NCBI GenBank assembly: GCA_903860975.1
Contig: CAIOSI010000013.1
Span: forward strand, 31,391 to 95,390
Origin: an uncultured Alphaproteobacteria bacterium
Lineage (GTDB): Bacteria; Pseudomonadota; Alphaproteobacteria; Caulobacterales; Caulobacteraceae
Direction: 5' to 3'
Length of the DNA: 64,000 nucleotides
Shown: positions 11,199 to 21,159 of the stretch, piece by piece
Layout of the letters: each line of letters begins with the position of its first letter
Numbering within the stretch: the first letter of the stretch is position 1
Translations under genes and position numbers: made by a program
Notes under the pieces: generated by a model
Told to the model about the DNA's origin: nothing
Database searches by the model: none
What the model saw: the letters and a program-made list of their open reading frames with translations, nothing else

Positions 11199-12001
11199 GC
11201 CTACGGCACAGGCCGTGGGAAGAGGCCGCAGACTTCCAGATCGGCCTCAAACCCATCGCGCCCAGCGCCTGGCTGGAGGGCGGTGAGACTGATCCCGCGG
11301 CCCGAAAAGACCGGCTGTTCGCAGATCATCTCGGCCTCGTCTGGGCGGAGGCAGAGGCCTCTCGGCCTGCGCAGGCCGAGGCGCTGGAGATGGTGGAGGC
11401 CGCACTTGGCCAAGTCGCGGCCGCATCCGGACTTCCGCCGCTCTACGCGGCGGCGCGTCTTGTTCCTGACGACCTGTGCCTGATGGAGAAACGGGACGGG
11501 CAGTGGCGGTTGACCGCGTTATCCCTTTCGGCCGGCAGCTTCTTCACGGCCGAAGAGGTGATCGGGCGAAACCTTGCGGAGCTACATGGCCCGGTAACAG
11601 GGTTTGCCGACCTATTCCTGGTCCGCGTTCAGAGAATCTTCGAGGGGCTGCGGCCGGGCCTGGTCCTGGAGCGGCGCAATTGGACGCTGCTGAATTCGGA
11701 CGCGCTGCACACACCTTCTTCGTCCGCAATCCGGGCCCAGATCGATGAGATCAAGCCGTCACAGGCGGCTCATGTCCTTCACCTGCGCGTTGAGCGCCAA
11801 ACCCTCGTGCGCCTTCCACGCACCGGCGGCGTGCTCTTTACGATCCGGGTGTGGCTGTCGCCCCTTTCAGATCTGGTCGCAGACCCCGAACGCTTCGCGG
11901 CCTTCGCGGCGGCTTGGCGCAATGCAACGCCGCAGCTGCGCGCCTATAAACGGCTCGACCTCTACGACGATCTGGTCGCGGGTTTGCTGGCCGGCGCTTA
12001 G
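11195..12001 (+). CDS. DUF3445 protein, heme-dependent N-demethylase-like
   Basis: The 268-residue protein fits the DUF3445 family, some members of which were described as heme-dependent oxidative N-demethylase subunits. Features include the N-terminal FQIGLKPIAPSAWLE, the RRNWTLLNSD stretch and the LRVERQTLVRLPRTGGVLF segment (about residues 197-215), which is the most conserved part of the family. It starts with GTG inside the upstream stop codon. The end overlaps the convergent fecR-like stop by 3 bp. The actual substrate cannot be predicted. Confidence 0.85.
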   Translation: MSLRHRPWEEAADFQIGLKPIAPSAWLEGGETDPAARKDRLFADHLGLVWAEAEASRPAQAEALEMVEAALGQVAAASGLPPLYAAARLVPDDLCLMEKRDGQWRLTALSLSAGSFFTAEEVIGRNLAELHGPVTGFADLFLVRVQRIFEGLRPGLVLERRNWTLLNSDALHTPSSSAIRAQIDEIKPSQAAHVLHLRVERQTLVRLPRTGGVLFTIRVWLSPLSDLVADPERFAAFAAAWRNATPQLRAYKRLDLYDDLVAGLLAGA

Positions 12002-13008
12002 CGGTGATGGAGAATGATCTCTGCACCCACGCGTTCCACCCGCACCGGCGCGAAGGCCTCCAGCCGGCGCAGCACATCGGGCTCATTATCCGTCACCAGA
12101 ACGCCGGAAAACCGCAAGGCTGCGGCCTGGGCGTCAGCTGTACGCACGGGTGTCGCGAAGCGGCGAGAAAGATCGGCCGCCACATCGAGGAGCGGTTGAT
12201 CGCGATAAATCAGCTGCCCATGGGTCCAGGCGAAGACCTGATCGGGGTCGGAGACCCTCAGGAAGGAACTCCTGTCACCGGTGGAATGCGTCAGCTCCTG
12301 GCCCACTGCGACGCGCCTGGGCGTAGCGTCTAAAGCGTTGGCCGGGCGGACTTCCACCACGCCCCTGCGGACGGTGAGATCGACCAGGTCAGCGCGATGG
12401 CGAAGGTTGAATTCGGTGCCGACGACACGCACCTGTTGATCGCCGACGCTGATCAGGAACGGACGCCGCGCATCATGGGTCACATCGAAAACCGCCTCGG
12501 CATCGGCCATCTGCACCCGTCGGGCATCCCGGCCGAGGCTGACAGTGATCTTCGAAGCCGCATTCATCTGGATGCGAGTGCCATCCGCGAGTGTGATGTC
12601 TTGGGTTCTGCCGGCAGGCGTTTGATAGGTTTGCGTCGCGATACCCGCCGACCAGACGCCAACGCCCACCGCCACAGCAACACTGGCCGCGATCGCGGAG
12701 ATCGCTCCCATCCATACCCGTCGACGGACGGCGCGCGACGCGCGTCGGTGTCCCGGACGCTGGCGCGCAGCCGTTATGGGCCGCCCCTCCAGGTCTTTGG
12801 CGAGCGAGGCATACTCCAGATCGATCCAGAGGCCTTCAAGTCGCTCATAGGCTTGGGCGTGCTCCGAGGAGGCCTGCAGCCATAGCTCAAACGCCAGCCA
12901 GTCGTCCGCGGTCGCAACCTCGCCTTGGAGGCGTACAAACCAGCCAGCCGCCACCTCGGCGACCCGACCGTCGTTCAGGTTCTCGTTGGTCTCAATCATC
13001 AAGCCCAT
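11998..13008 (-). CDS. FecR-type anti-sigma/sigma regulator
   Basis: This is the membrane regulator of a FecI-type ECF sigma factor. The 336 residues show an N-terminal cytoplasmic DUF4880-like domain (about 16-60, with WLQASSEHAQAYERLE), a basic stretch, one membrane helix (about 97-118), a FecR periplasmic domain with TPAGRTQDITLADGTRIQMN and a C-terminal domain contacting the TonB transducer. It follows the sigma gene by 81 bp in the same operon. The receptor that should signal to it is probably the STN-type TonB protein at 16394-18841, on the same strand but separated by two oppositely oriented genes. Confidence 0.92.
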   Translation of the reverse strand: MGLMIETNENLNDGRVAEVAAGWFVRLQGEVATADDWLAFELWLQASSEHAQAYERLEGLWIDLEYASLAKDLEGRPITAARQRPGHRRASRAVRRRVWMGAISAIAASVAVAVGVGVWSAGIATQTYQTPAGRTQDITLADGTRIQMNAASKITVSLGRDARRVQMADAEAVFDVTHDARRPFLISVGDQQVRVVGTEFNLRHRADLVDLTVRRGVVEVRPANALDATPRRVAVGQELTHSTGDRSSFLRVSDPDQVFAWTHGQLIYRDQPLLDVAADLSRRFATPVRTADAQAAALRFSGVLVTDNEPDVLRRLEAFAPVRVERVGAEIILHHR

Positions 13009-13089
13009 GCCCGCGGGCGGAGAACAGCCTGCCGTTGATAAAAAGACGCCACCGTTCGGTAAGCTCCTCCAAAGACCCTGTTTGGCCGT

Positions 13090-13611
13090 TCATGGCAGGC
13101 GCGCCAGCAGGTGCTTGAGAGCGATCATCATGTGTTTCTCGACCGCGCTCCTTGAGATGCCAATAGCGGCCGCCACCTCAGGGTGGCTGAGGCCTGCGAA
13201 CTTGTGCATCCGGAAAACGCGCTGCGTCTGCGGACTGAGCTCTTTCAGCGCTTCCGTCAGCAGCGCCAGCCTCTGACGTGCGGCTATGGCCGTCTCGGCG
13301 CTGGGTTCCGCAGAGATCTCCTGGCTGCCGACACGCGTCGTCTCACTGTCCAACCATGCTCCGTCGCGGTTGGCTGACCGCCGCTCCCCGCGCAATCGGT
13401 CCAGCATAAGATTTGAACCAAGCCGATAAAGGTAGGCCGTCAGGTTCTGGATTTCGATCGAGGGCGCTAGGCCTGAGAGGCGAAGGTAGATGTCCTGGAC
13501 CAGATCTTCCGCGGCCGCTGGCGAACGCAGACGCAGGGTGAAGAACCGGACAAGGTCCACCCGTCGCTCCAGATAGAGTTTGATCAGCGAAGATCTGCTG
13601 TCGTCAGCCAA
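13090..13611 (-). CDS. FecI-type ECF RNA polymerase sigma factor
   Basis: This ECF sigma factor (173 residues) has region 2 with AAEDLVQDIYLRL (about residues 33-45) and YLYRLGSNLMLDRLR (about 61-75), and region 4 with LSPQTQRVFRMHKFAGLSH and the helix-turn-helix around IGISRSAVEKHM. It is the first gene of the sigma/anti-sigma pair. The frame opens with TTG at 13609-13611, and the true start is uncertain. FecI-class factors usually direct transcription of iron-siderophore or other TonB-dependent receptor genes when FecR is activated from the cell surface. Confidence 0.92.
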   Translation of the reverse strand: MADDSRSSLIKLYLERRVDLVRFFTLRLRSPAAAEDLVQDIYLRLSGLAPSIEIQNLTAYLYRLGSNLMLDRLRGERRSANRDGAWLDSETTRVGSQEISAEPSAETAIAARQRLALLTEALKELSPQTQRVFRMHKFAGLSHPEVAAAIGISRSAVEKHMMIALKHLLARLP

Positions 13612-13758
13612 GTCCGAGATTTCATCCGCCCTGGAGGTTACGACCAGGCGCCGACACCATGTTATGGCTCGCGGCGGGTGCCAATGGGGATCGGCTCTAT
13701 GTGCGATCCCAAGCGATCAGGTGGTTTCCAGCCCCCGACATGGCAGGTATGAGGGCGC

Positions 13759-14898
13759 ATGCGCGCGCCATCTGGGTCTCCTTTGGGTAACGAACCCCCC
13801 ACCCCCGCATCCCAATTGGCCACATCGGTGCTGGAACTCGGCGTTGTCATTCCGACCTTCAAGGAGGCGCCCAATGTGGCGCCTCTGTTGGCCAAGTTGG
13901 AAGCGGCGCTGGCAGGTGTGGTCTGGCAGGCGATCTTCGTCGACGACGACAGCCCGGACGGCACAGCGGCGGCAGTGAAAGCCATCGCAGCCACCGACCC
14001 TCGTGTCATGTGCCTCCACCGAATTGGCCGCCGCGGCCTGGCCGGCGCGGTGATCGAAGGGGCGATGGCAAGCGCTGCGCCTTTCGTCGCGGTCATCGAC
14101 GGCGACATGCAGCATGACGAAACCCTGCTGCCACAGATGCTGCGCGCCCTGCAGGAAGACCGCGCGGACATTGTCGTTGGCAGTCGCTACCTTGCGGTCA
14201 GCGGTTCGAACGCCTCAGCGCTTGGCGCCACCCGCGAAGCCGGCAGTCGGCTCGCTAACTGGCTGGGCAAGCGCGTCCTGCGGGCCGACGTGACCGACCC
14301 CATGAGCGGATTTTTCATGATCCGCCGCGAGCTCGTCGAGGCCGTTGCGCCGACGCTGGCGACCGCGGGCTTCAAGGTGCTTTTCGACATTCTGGCCTCC
14401 CAGAAGACCTCGCCGCGCTATCTGGAAATGCCCTACGAATTCCGTGCCCGCGTGGCCGGCGACAGCAAGCTCGACGAGGGCGTTGTCGTGCAATACCTGG
14501 GCTTGTTGATCGCCAAGCTCTCCCGCGATTTCATCTCGCCGCGGTTCATCATGTTTGCGTTGGTGGGAGCCAGCGGCGTGGTCATCCACCTGCTGATCCT
14601 GCGCTCGCTGCTGCACTTTGGTTTCGCCGCCGCCCAGCTGACGGCTGCCTTGGGCGCCATGACATCAAACTATCTGATCAATAACGCGGTGACCTATCGC
14701 GATCGCCGCAAGCGCGGCCTCAGTCTGCTGGCTGGCTACTTCAAATTCGTCATGCTCTGCAGTGTGCCATTGGCGGCCAATGTGGCGGTGGCCACCATGG
14801 TCTTCGAGCGCGGGCCCTCCTGGTGGGTGGCCGGCGTCGCCGGCGCTGTCGTGGCCGCGGTCTGGAACTACATCACGACATCACGAGCCGTCTGGTGA
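13759..14898 (+). CDS. Dpm1-like GT2 glycosyltransferase fused to GtrA domain
   Basis: The N-terminal half (about residues 25-235) is a family-2 polyprenyl-phosphate glycosyltransferase with VVIPTFKEAPN, the DDDSPDGT motif and the metal-binding IDGDMQHDE. The C-terminal part (about 255-375) is a GtrA-type four-helix membrane domain. Such fusions make polyprenyl-phosphate-linked sugars and move them across the inner membrane, serving as donors for GT39/ArnT-type enzymes. The next gene is exactly such an enzyme, overlapping by 4 bp. The ATG at 13759 has GAGGG a few bases upstream. Confidence 0.92.
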   Translation: MRAPSGSPLGNEPPTPASQLATSVLELGVVIPTFKEAPNVAPLLAKLEAALAGVVWQAIFVDDDSPDGTAAAVKAIAATDPRVMCLHRIGRRGLAGAVIEGAMASAAPFVAVIDGDMQHDETLLPQMLRALQEDRADIVVGSRYLAVSGSNASALGATREAGSRLANWLGKRVLRADVTDPMSGFFMIRRELVEAVAPTLATAGFKVLFDILASQKTSPRYLEMPYEFRARVAGDSKLDEGVVVQYLGLLIAKLSRDFISPRFIMFALVGASGVVIHLLILRSLLHFGFAAAQLTAALGAMTSNYLINNAVTYRDRRKRGLSLLAGYFKFVMLCSVPLAANVAVATMVFERGPSWWVAGVAGAVVAAVWNYITTSRAVW

Positions 14899-16397
14899 AG
14901 TCGGAGGCGAGCGGCTGGAACCGAGGTGTCCTGTTGCTGGCGCTGGGCTTCACCGCCTTTCGCCTGGTAGCGGCCGGGTCCATCCATCTGACCGAGGACG
15001 AGTCCTACTACCGGCTTTGGGCGATGCACCCGCAGCTAGGCTACCTCGACCACCCGCCCATGATCGCCTGGTGGATCGCCGCTGGGGAAACGATCTTTGG
15101 CGACACACCGTTGGGCGTGCGGCTGGTTCCATCGTTTGCCGCAGGCCTTACGACCTGGCTGATCGCCGATCTGGCGCGCCGCCTTGGCGCTAAACCTCAT
15201 ACCGCCTTTCGGGCCGCCCTTTGGTACAACGCCACCCTGACGGTTTGTCTGGGCGGCATGTTGGCCATCCCGGACGCACCGGCGAGCCTTTTCTGGATAA
15301 TCACACTTTGGTCGCTCGCCCGGTTCTGGGACAGCAAGAACGCCGCCTGGTGGCTCGCCGCTGGAGCGGCCGCCGGGCTGGCGGTGATGTCCAAATATTC
15401 CGCGCTGTTTCTTGCGCCCGGGGTCCTACTTTGGCTGATGCTGGTTCCCGCAGGACGCGAAGAGCTGCGCAAACCGGGCCCCTGGATCGCAGCGGGAGTG
15501 GCAGGCCTGATCTTTTCGCCCAACGTCATTTGGAACGCTCAGAACCACTGGCTCACCTTCACCAAACAATTCGGACGCGTCGCGCCGCACGGGATCGGCC
15601 TGGGTCACCTGGCTGAGTTTCTGGGCGACCAAATCTTGGTCTTCACGCCGCTGATGGCGATCTATGCCACAATCGGGGTCTGGCAGGGCTGGCGTGAACG
15701 CGCTGAGCCCGGGGCAGTCCGTCTGATCTTGCCCGTGGCCACCTCGGCACCCTTCGCTTTCTACCTGCTGATCCATAGCTTGCACGACAGGGTCCAGGGA
15801 CATTGGCCGGCGCCTCTCTTCGGGGCGCTGGCGATCAGCGCCGCAATGGTGGCGGAACGGTTCGGAAAAACCCCGCGGGGCCGTGTTCTGCGCGCAATGG
15901 CGCCCGCGGCGGGATACCTTATTGGAGCCGCCGCTTTCGCGGTCATGGCCTTGCCAACGCCGACATTCCTGGGACCGCTTGATCCCACCAAGCCGCTACG
16001 CGGCTGGCCCCAGTTCGCGCGAGATGTCGAGGCGCAGCGGGTGAGGACAGGGGCGAGATGGGTCGGGACCAATAGCTACGGCATGTTCGCTCAGCTAAAT
16101 GACGAGCACGCCACGAGCGCACCCCTCTTGGAGCTCATCGAGCGCGATCGCTACTGGGCAGCAGACCCTGGCCGTCCAGACTTCACTCAGCCGGGCCTGG
16201 TCGTCGATCTTTCCCGCCGCCTCACGCCGCACGACATTGCGCGTTGTTTCACCCAGGTCGACTTCGTAGGCGAGATCCTGCGAGGCGGCGGTTTAAGTCA
16301 CGACCAGCATTATTCCACCTACCTGGTCTCCGGGCCCCGACGCGACGTCTGGATCACTGGATGCCCTGCGCAGATCTCTCCTGGGGTCTGGCGTTAA
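14895..16397 (+). CDS. ArnT/GT39-like membrane glycosyltransferase
   Basis: This integral membrane protein (500 residues, about 11 helices) carries the GT39/GT83 catalytic acid region HLTEDESYYRLW and the LDHPPMIAW motif (about residues 50-60). It would transfer a sugar from polyprenyl phosphate, made by the upstream Dpm1-like protein, to lipid A, protein or polysaccharide in the periplasm. I chose the GTG at 14895-14897 because it overlaps the previous stop (GTGA); a longer in-frame start at 14823 would read 72 bp into the partner gene. Its stop codon shares bases with the convergent receptor stop (TTAA, 16394-16397). Confidence 0.9.
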   Translation: MKSEASGWNRGVLLLALGFTAFRLVAAGSIHLTEDESYYRLWAMHPQLGYLDHPPMIAWWIAAGETIFGDTPLGVRLVPSFAAGLTTWLIADLARRLGAKPHTAFRAALWYNATLTVCLGGMLAIPDAPASLFWIITLWSLARFWDSKNAAWWLAAGAAAGLAVMSKYSALFLAPGVLLWLMLVPAGREELRKPGPWIAAGVAGLIFSPNVIWNAQNHWLTFTKQFGRVAPHGIGLGHLAEFLGDQILVFTPLMAIYATIGVWQGWRERAEPGAVRLILPVATSAPFAFYLLIHSLHDRVQGHWPAPLFGALAISAAMVAERFGKTPRGRVLRAMAPAAGYLIGAAAFAVMALPTPTFLGPLDPTKPLRGWPQFARDVEAQRVRTGARWVGTNSYGMFAQLNDEHATSAPLLELIERDRYWAADPGRPDFTQPGLVVDLSRRLTPHDIARCFTQVDFVGEILRGGGLSHDQHYSTYLVSGPRRDVWITGCPAQISPGVWR

Positions 16398-18841
16398 AAG
16401 CGACGCGCCAAGCCCATGCCGATTGTCCGGGGGCGAAGTGGCGTGGCTTGGGTTGTGCGCGCCCGGCTGAAGGGATTGCCATAGGCGAAGGTGTTGCCCC
16501 GTTCGTCCGCGACATTGTCAACGCAGACCGTGGCTCGCCAGGCGTCCTCGACGAAAGCGCCGGCGATCCGGCCTGAGGCATAGCCGCCCATCGCGTTGCC
16601 AGTGCCGCCGTCGAACGTCAGAAAAGAACGTCCGACGTACGATAGCTGAACCGAGGCTTCGACATCGAGGCTGCCGAGACGCCAGCGATAGCGCACGTCG
16701 GCGGACCCCATGTCGTAGGGAACACCCGGAAGGCCAATGTCGCGGCGCGCCGGAAAGACATTGGCCGCACGCGTGATGCTTGGGTCCTCCAGCAGCGCAT
16801 TGGCGCGCAGCTGCAGCCGGTCGTTCGGACGCCACGTCGCCTCGGCCTCCACCCCCGTATTGGACCCGTCGCCAATGTTGACCGTCATGGGCAGTCCCGA
16901 CGCCAACCTCTGATCTGTCTGCAGGCCTCGCCAGTCGGCGTGGAACAAAGCGCCTCGGAGAACCAACTGATGATCGAACAGCGGTAAGCCGGCACCGAGT
17001 TCGTAACTCCAAAGGTGGTCAGGCGCGAATCGAGCGGCGACCACCTCTGGCGCGCCTCCGCCAGCCCCTGGAGGAATGTTAAAGCCGCCGGCGCGATAGC
17101 CCTCCTGAAGCTGCGCGTAGATCAGCAACTCGCGCGGTGCCGCGAAGCTCAGACGAAGCTTGGGCGCTAAACCGGAGTCGGTTAGCAGCTCATGGATTGG
17201 AGCGATTGGAGTTGCTGCGAGGCTGAAGTCGCGGGCCTGGGTTGTGACGCGGGTCTGGAACACGCGTGCGCCACCGGTCAGCGTCAGCTGAGGGGTAAAA
17301 TCGTAGGCGAGCTATCCGTAGAGCGCGCCCTCCGTGAGTTGATCTTGGCGGCGATAAATTGAACGGGTAGGTCCTGGCGGTCTTACCGCCACCAATTGCG
17401 CGCCATCCCTTTCCTCGGCGTAGGAAATAAACGCGCCGGCCAGCCAGTGCAGCGGCCCGGAGCCGTTCGACGACAGGAGCCCTTCCGAAACAAAAAGGCG
17501 GATGTGCTTGGTCTCATCGAAGGCACCGCCCGTCAATGAGCCGTCTGCGGCGCGGAAGGCCCCGGTCGCGTCATATCGCGTGTCGAGAATATGGTCGATC
17601 AAGGCTGAGGAAACCTTCAGGTCGACGGCGGCGCCGATGTGAGAGGCGGTGACTCCGAACTCCGAAAAATCATTGTCGTGAGGCTCACGAACGCTGGCGT
17701 CGCGGGTCAGCGGGCCGTCGAGACCTTGTGTGTACTGGCTGTCGGCGGTTTCAATCACCTGATGGGTGATGCCGGCCTCAACGGTCCAGTCCTGTGGCAG
17801 CGCCGCCAGCCCTGAAATCCGCCCGCCTGCGCGGCGGCTGTCGTTCACGTCGCGCAGCCCAAGCACCGGATTGTTAATGTAGCCGCCACGCTCGTCGCCG
17901 TAGAGGACGGCCCGGATCGCTGCGTGACCATCCGCAAGGGGAAGATTGAACATACCCTCCAGGCCCGACGACGGCGCGCCGCGCTGGGTCGCCATCCCCT
18001 CTGCCGACAGCGAGCCGGAGGGCGCAGTGAAGTCAGGCTTAGCGGTAACAATCCTGACGATCCCGCCAATCGAACCGGAGCCATAGAGGGTTCCCTGGGG
18101 ACCTCGCAGAACCTCAACCCGCCCGATGTCGGCCAGCCTGAGATCTGGATCGGGCGCATTGTAGGTGATCGGAACGTCGTCGAGGTAGAGGCCGACCGTC
18201 GACTGAGTCTTGCCTGTGAACGAGCCGTCGGAAAGGCCACGCAGGAAGATTTTGTTTCGCCCCGAATCCAGATTGGTAACCGCGACACCCACCAGTTGGG
18301 CAGCGACCGCATCGAAGCTCTTGCCCCCAAGTGCATCCAGGTCGTCGACCAACATGACACTGACCGCCGCAGCGCTTCGGCTCAGCAGCTCCCGGCGTTT
18401 TTCGGCCGTCACCACCAGCTCATCCAGCCGCGGCGCGGCGGCGCTGAGGATCTCGGCGCGCCTTGCCGAACCCGGCGTGGTCGGCATTGCCGATAGGCCA
18501 ACGATCCGGAAGCTCCTGGCGTCGATCAACTCAAAGCCACATCCCGGCGGGAGGAGCGCACTCATCGCCTGAGACGGCGACATCGTCCCCGAAACGGCCC
18601 GCGACCAACCGCCGCAACCGCGCGTGGGCATACCGCCCACCGAAACGCCAGCTTGCACAGCGAAGCGAATAAGAGCCCCCTCCAACGGTTCCGTTGGCAG
18701 ATGAAAGACACGCGCTTCAGCTGAGTTTTCAGCTCCGCTGGCCGGGCCAGCTCCGAACAGCGCCACGGCGCTGACCAAGGCTGCGGCAACGCGAAGCCTT
18801 GCACCGGCTACACGGAGGTGTGTATCGATCAACGGCGTCAT
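16394..18841 (-). pseudogene. STN-type TonB-dependent transducer with in-frame amber stop
   Basis: This outer-membrane receptor is intact except for one TAG at 17312-17314. The first part starts at the ATG 18839-18841 with a signal peptide, then an STN domain (FHLPTEPLEGALIRFA), a plug domain with VEVLRGPQGTLYGSGSIGG, and part of the barrel. After the TAG the same frame continues with LAYDFTPQL and runs to the C-terminal LARRF at 16394. Homologous receptors normally have GE or GQ here, so a single base change (GAG or CAG to TAG) explains it. The STN domain marks a FecA-like signalling receptor, and the FecI/FecR pair at 11998-13611 is its likely partner. An error in the read cannot be excluded. 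Confidence 0.85.
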
Positions 18842-18860
18842 CCCGGCGCGGGTCCCCCTG

Positions 18861-19610
18861 GTGGAAGCGACCAGATCAACGCGTAGAAGTCCACCAGCCT
18901 TGCTCGATCCCCTCAGCGAAACATCGATCCTTGACGCCGTTGAACGTGGCCGCGAGACCTGCCGCACGAGCTTTGCGCAAAGCCTTCAGACCGCCGCCAT
19001 GGCGGAGGCGCCGTACCGACATTGGATGCTGCGCGATGTCTTGCCGACCGATATCGCCTCGGCGATGGATGATCTGCCTTTCATTGCGCCGCCTCTGGAC
19101 GGCCTGTCTGGCTCCCGCGAAATTCACAACAACACGCGTCGCTATGTCGATGCCGCCGCCATAGCCGAGTTTCCGGCCTGTCGCAGCTTGGCGGAGGCCT
19201 TTCAACACCCTGACACCGTCGCGTTGATCGAAGAGACGACGGGCGCGCGCCTGGACGGCTGTTGTCTGCGGATCGAGTACGCCCAGGACACCGATGGCTT
19301 CTGGCTGAAGCCGCACACCGATCTTGGCGTCAAGAAATTCACGCTGCTCTACTATCTGTCGCCTGGCGGCCAGCCCGATCTTGGTACGGATATCTACACC
19401 GACGCCGAGACTCACTCCCACCGCGCGCCGTTCGATCTGGGCGCTGCTTTGGTGTTCGTGCCATCCGACAACACTTGGCATGGCTTCGAGCCACGCCCGA
19501 TCCCGGTGGTGCGCAAGTCGTTGATCATCAACTACGTCACAGAAGCCTGGTTGGCGCGCGAGCAACTGGCCTATCCGAACAGGCCCGTAACAGGCCGCGC
19601 GGCTGACTGA
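18861..19610 (+). CDS. 2-oxoglutarate/Fe(II)-dependent oxygenase family protein
   Basis: The 249-residue cytoplasmic protein keeps the double-stranded beta-helix facial triad: H152 and D154 in LKPHTDLG, H207 in TWHGFE, and a 2-oxoglutarate-binding R218 in VVRKS. The frame opens with a GTG at 18861, just 19 bp from the divergent receptor start; an ATG at 18999 would leave a shorter protein that keeps the whole catalytic core. Such genes often lie beside iron-related TonB receptors. The substrate is unknown. It converges on the kinase gene that ends at 19621. Confidence 0.87.
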   Translation: MEATRSTRRSPPALLDPLSETSILDAVERGRETCRTSFAQSLQTAAMAEAPYRHWMLRDVLPTDIASAMDDLPFIAPPLDGLSGSREIHNNTRRYVDAAAIAEFPACRSLAEAFQHPDTVALIEETTGARLDGCCLRIEYAQDTDGFWLKPHTDLGVKKFTLLYYLSPGGQPDLGTDIYTDAETHSHRAPFDLGAALVFVPSDNTWHGFEPRPIPVVRKSLIINYVTEAWLAREQLAYPNRPVTGRAAD

Positions 19611-19620
19611 GCGCGCGACG

Positions 19621-21159
19621 TCATGCGTCGGCCGGCAATGTGACGATCGCAGTCGCTCCGCTCGGCTGAGACGTCAGCTCAACATCCCCGCCGTGAGCGC
19701 GCGCCGTGGAGCGCGCTATCGGCAGGCCCAAACCGACACCGCCGCTGTCGAGATTGCGAGAGGCGTCGGTGCGATAAAATGGCTGAAAGACCCGCGACAG
19801 CTCGTCGGCCGAAAGGCCGGGGCCAGAGTCGGAAATTCTGACGACCGCTGAACCGCCATCCAGGCCCACGGTTATCCGGGCATCTCCGCCATACTTCAGC
19901 GCGTTGTCCACCAGGTTGGAGAACAACCTTTGCAAAGCAACCGGGTCGCCATTCACCGTCACGGGCGCGCAATCGCCGATTTCGACCTGGCCACCGACCA
20001 GGCTGGCGTCATCAGCCACGCACTCGATCAGCGAGAGTAGGTCGAGCCTTTCGCGCCGGCGAGGCGCGTTCTCATCGCGAATGAAGGCCAAAACGCCTCC
20101 GATCATCTTCTCCATCTGCTCGACATCGGACAACACCGCAGCCCTGAGGCCAGGCGGTGCCGCCTCAAGCTTGAAACGGATGCGGGCCAGCGGAGTGCGC
20201 AGATCGTGAGAGATTGCGCCCACCATCGCGGTCCGGTCGTTGATGTGGCGCTTTACGCGCGCCTGCATTTCGTTAAAGGCGCGGGCTGCGGTGCCGACCT
20301 CCGCTGGGCCCTTCAGGGTCATTTGCGGTGCGTGGGGATCTCGGCCCAAAGCCTCGGCAGCGTCCGCAAATCTTCGCAGCGGCGCCGAGATACGGCGCGA
20401 GAAGAGATAACCAGCCGAGCCCACAAGCAGAAACCCACCAAGGAGCCAGCCGGACGCCTGCATTTGCCAGGCCGACGGAAATGGCTCCGGCGTCGAATGG
20501 ACCACAGTCCAGGTCCCATTGTCCTGTTCAAAGGCGGCAGAGAAGTCGCCGAAAATCGGAAGCTCGGAGCCTCCCCTAAGGCGACGCCAGCCCGTCCGAG
20601 GCCAAGGCGAGCGCGGTTCATCGATGTCGGGCGGGACCAGGATCGTCGTGGAGCCTTGAGCCGTCGTCGATGGCGGCGAATTGCGACGCGCCGGCGGGCC
20701 AGCTCGATCCATCTCAAACGCTGATGCGCCCATCGGCCCTCCGTGGTCGCGGCCGCGCGGCGGCGGAGCTCCGGTGATGATGCGGCGCAGGCGCCGGAGC
20801 GGTGAAGCGTTCTGCTCTTCCAGCCGCACGCGAGCCTCCGGCTCACCAAGCGCTCGGGCGAGCGCTGCCAAAGTCCGCTGATGCTCTTTGTGGGGGGCGA
20901 CCAAATCAGGGGGTAGGGTTTTGGCGGTCGTTCGCTCCATAGGTCGTCCAAAGCGGGTCTTTAACGGCCCGCCCTGGATCGCGGCCGCGACGTCGGCGAC
21001 TCGATAGACGGGGGGCCTCGGGGGCGGGATCAGCAGGATGACCCCAAAGCTGATCGCCTGAGACACCAGCAGGCTTACCGATAATAGTATGACGAGTTGC
21101 AGGCTAATCGGCGCCCGAGGCCACGGGCGGCGCCCGCGCGCCAGCTCGGCTTGGCTCAC
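19621..21159 (-). CDS. EnvZ-like sensor histidine kinase
   Basis: This inner-membrane kinase (512 residues) has two helices (about 18-45 and 238-258) enclosing a large proline- and arginine-rich periplasmic region, then HAMP, an H-box with AISHDLRTPLAR, an N-box NLVDNALKYGG and a GVGLGLPIARS G-box. The kinase start overlaps the response regulator stop by 4 bp. The periplasmic part is longer and more Pro/Arg-rich than in EnvZ. A Spy-like periplasmic protein encoded just upstream of the regulator may be its target or sensor partner. Confidence 0.92.
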   Translation of the reverse strand: MSQAELARGRRPWPRAPISLQLVILLSVSLLVSQAISFGVILLIPPPRPPVYRVADVAAAIQGGPLKTRFGRPMERTTAKTLPPDLVAPHKEHQRTLAALARALGEPEARVRLEEQNASPLRRLRRIITGAPPPRGRDHGGPMGASAFEMDRAGPPARRNSPPSTTAQGSTTILVPPDIDEPRSPWPRTGWRRLRGGSELPIFGDFSAAFEQDNGTWTVVHSTPEPFPSAWQMQASGWLLGGFLLVGSAGYLFSRRISAPLRRFADAAEALGRDPHAPQMTLKGPAEVGTAARAFNEMQARVKRHINDRTAMVGAISHDLRTPLARIRFKLEAAPPGLRAAVLSDVEQMEKMIGGVLAFIRDENAPRRRERLDLLSLIECVADDASLVGGQVEIGDCAPVTVNGDPVALQRLFSNLVDNALKYGGDARITVGLDGGSAVVRISDSGPGLSADELSRVFQPFYRTDASRNLDSGGVGLGLPIARSTARAHGGDVELTSQPSGATAIVTLPADA

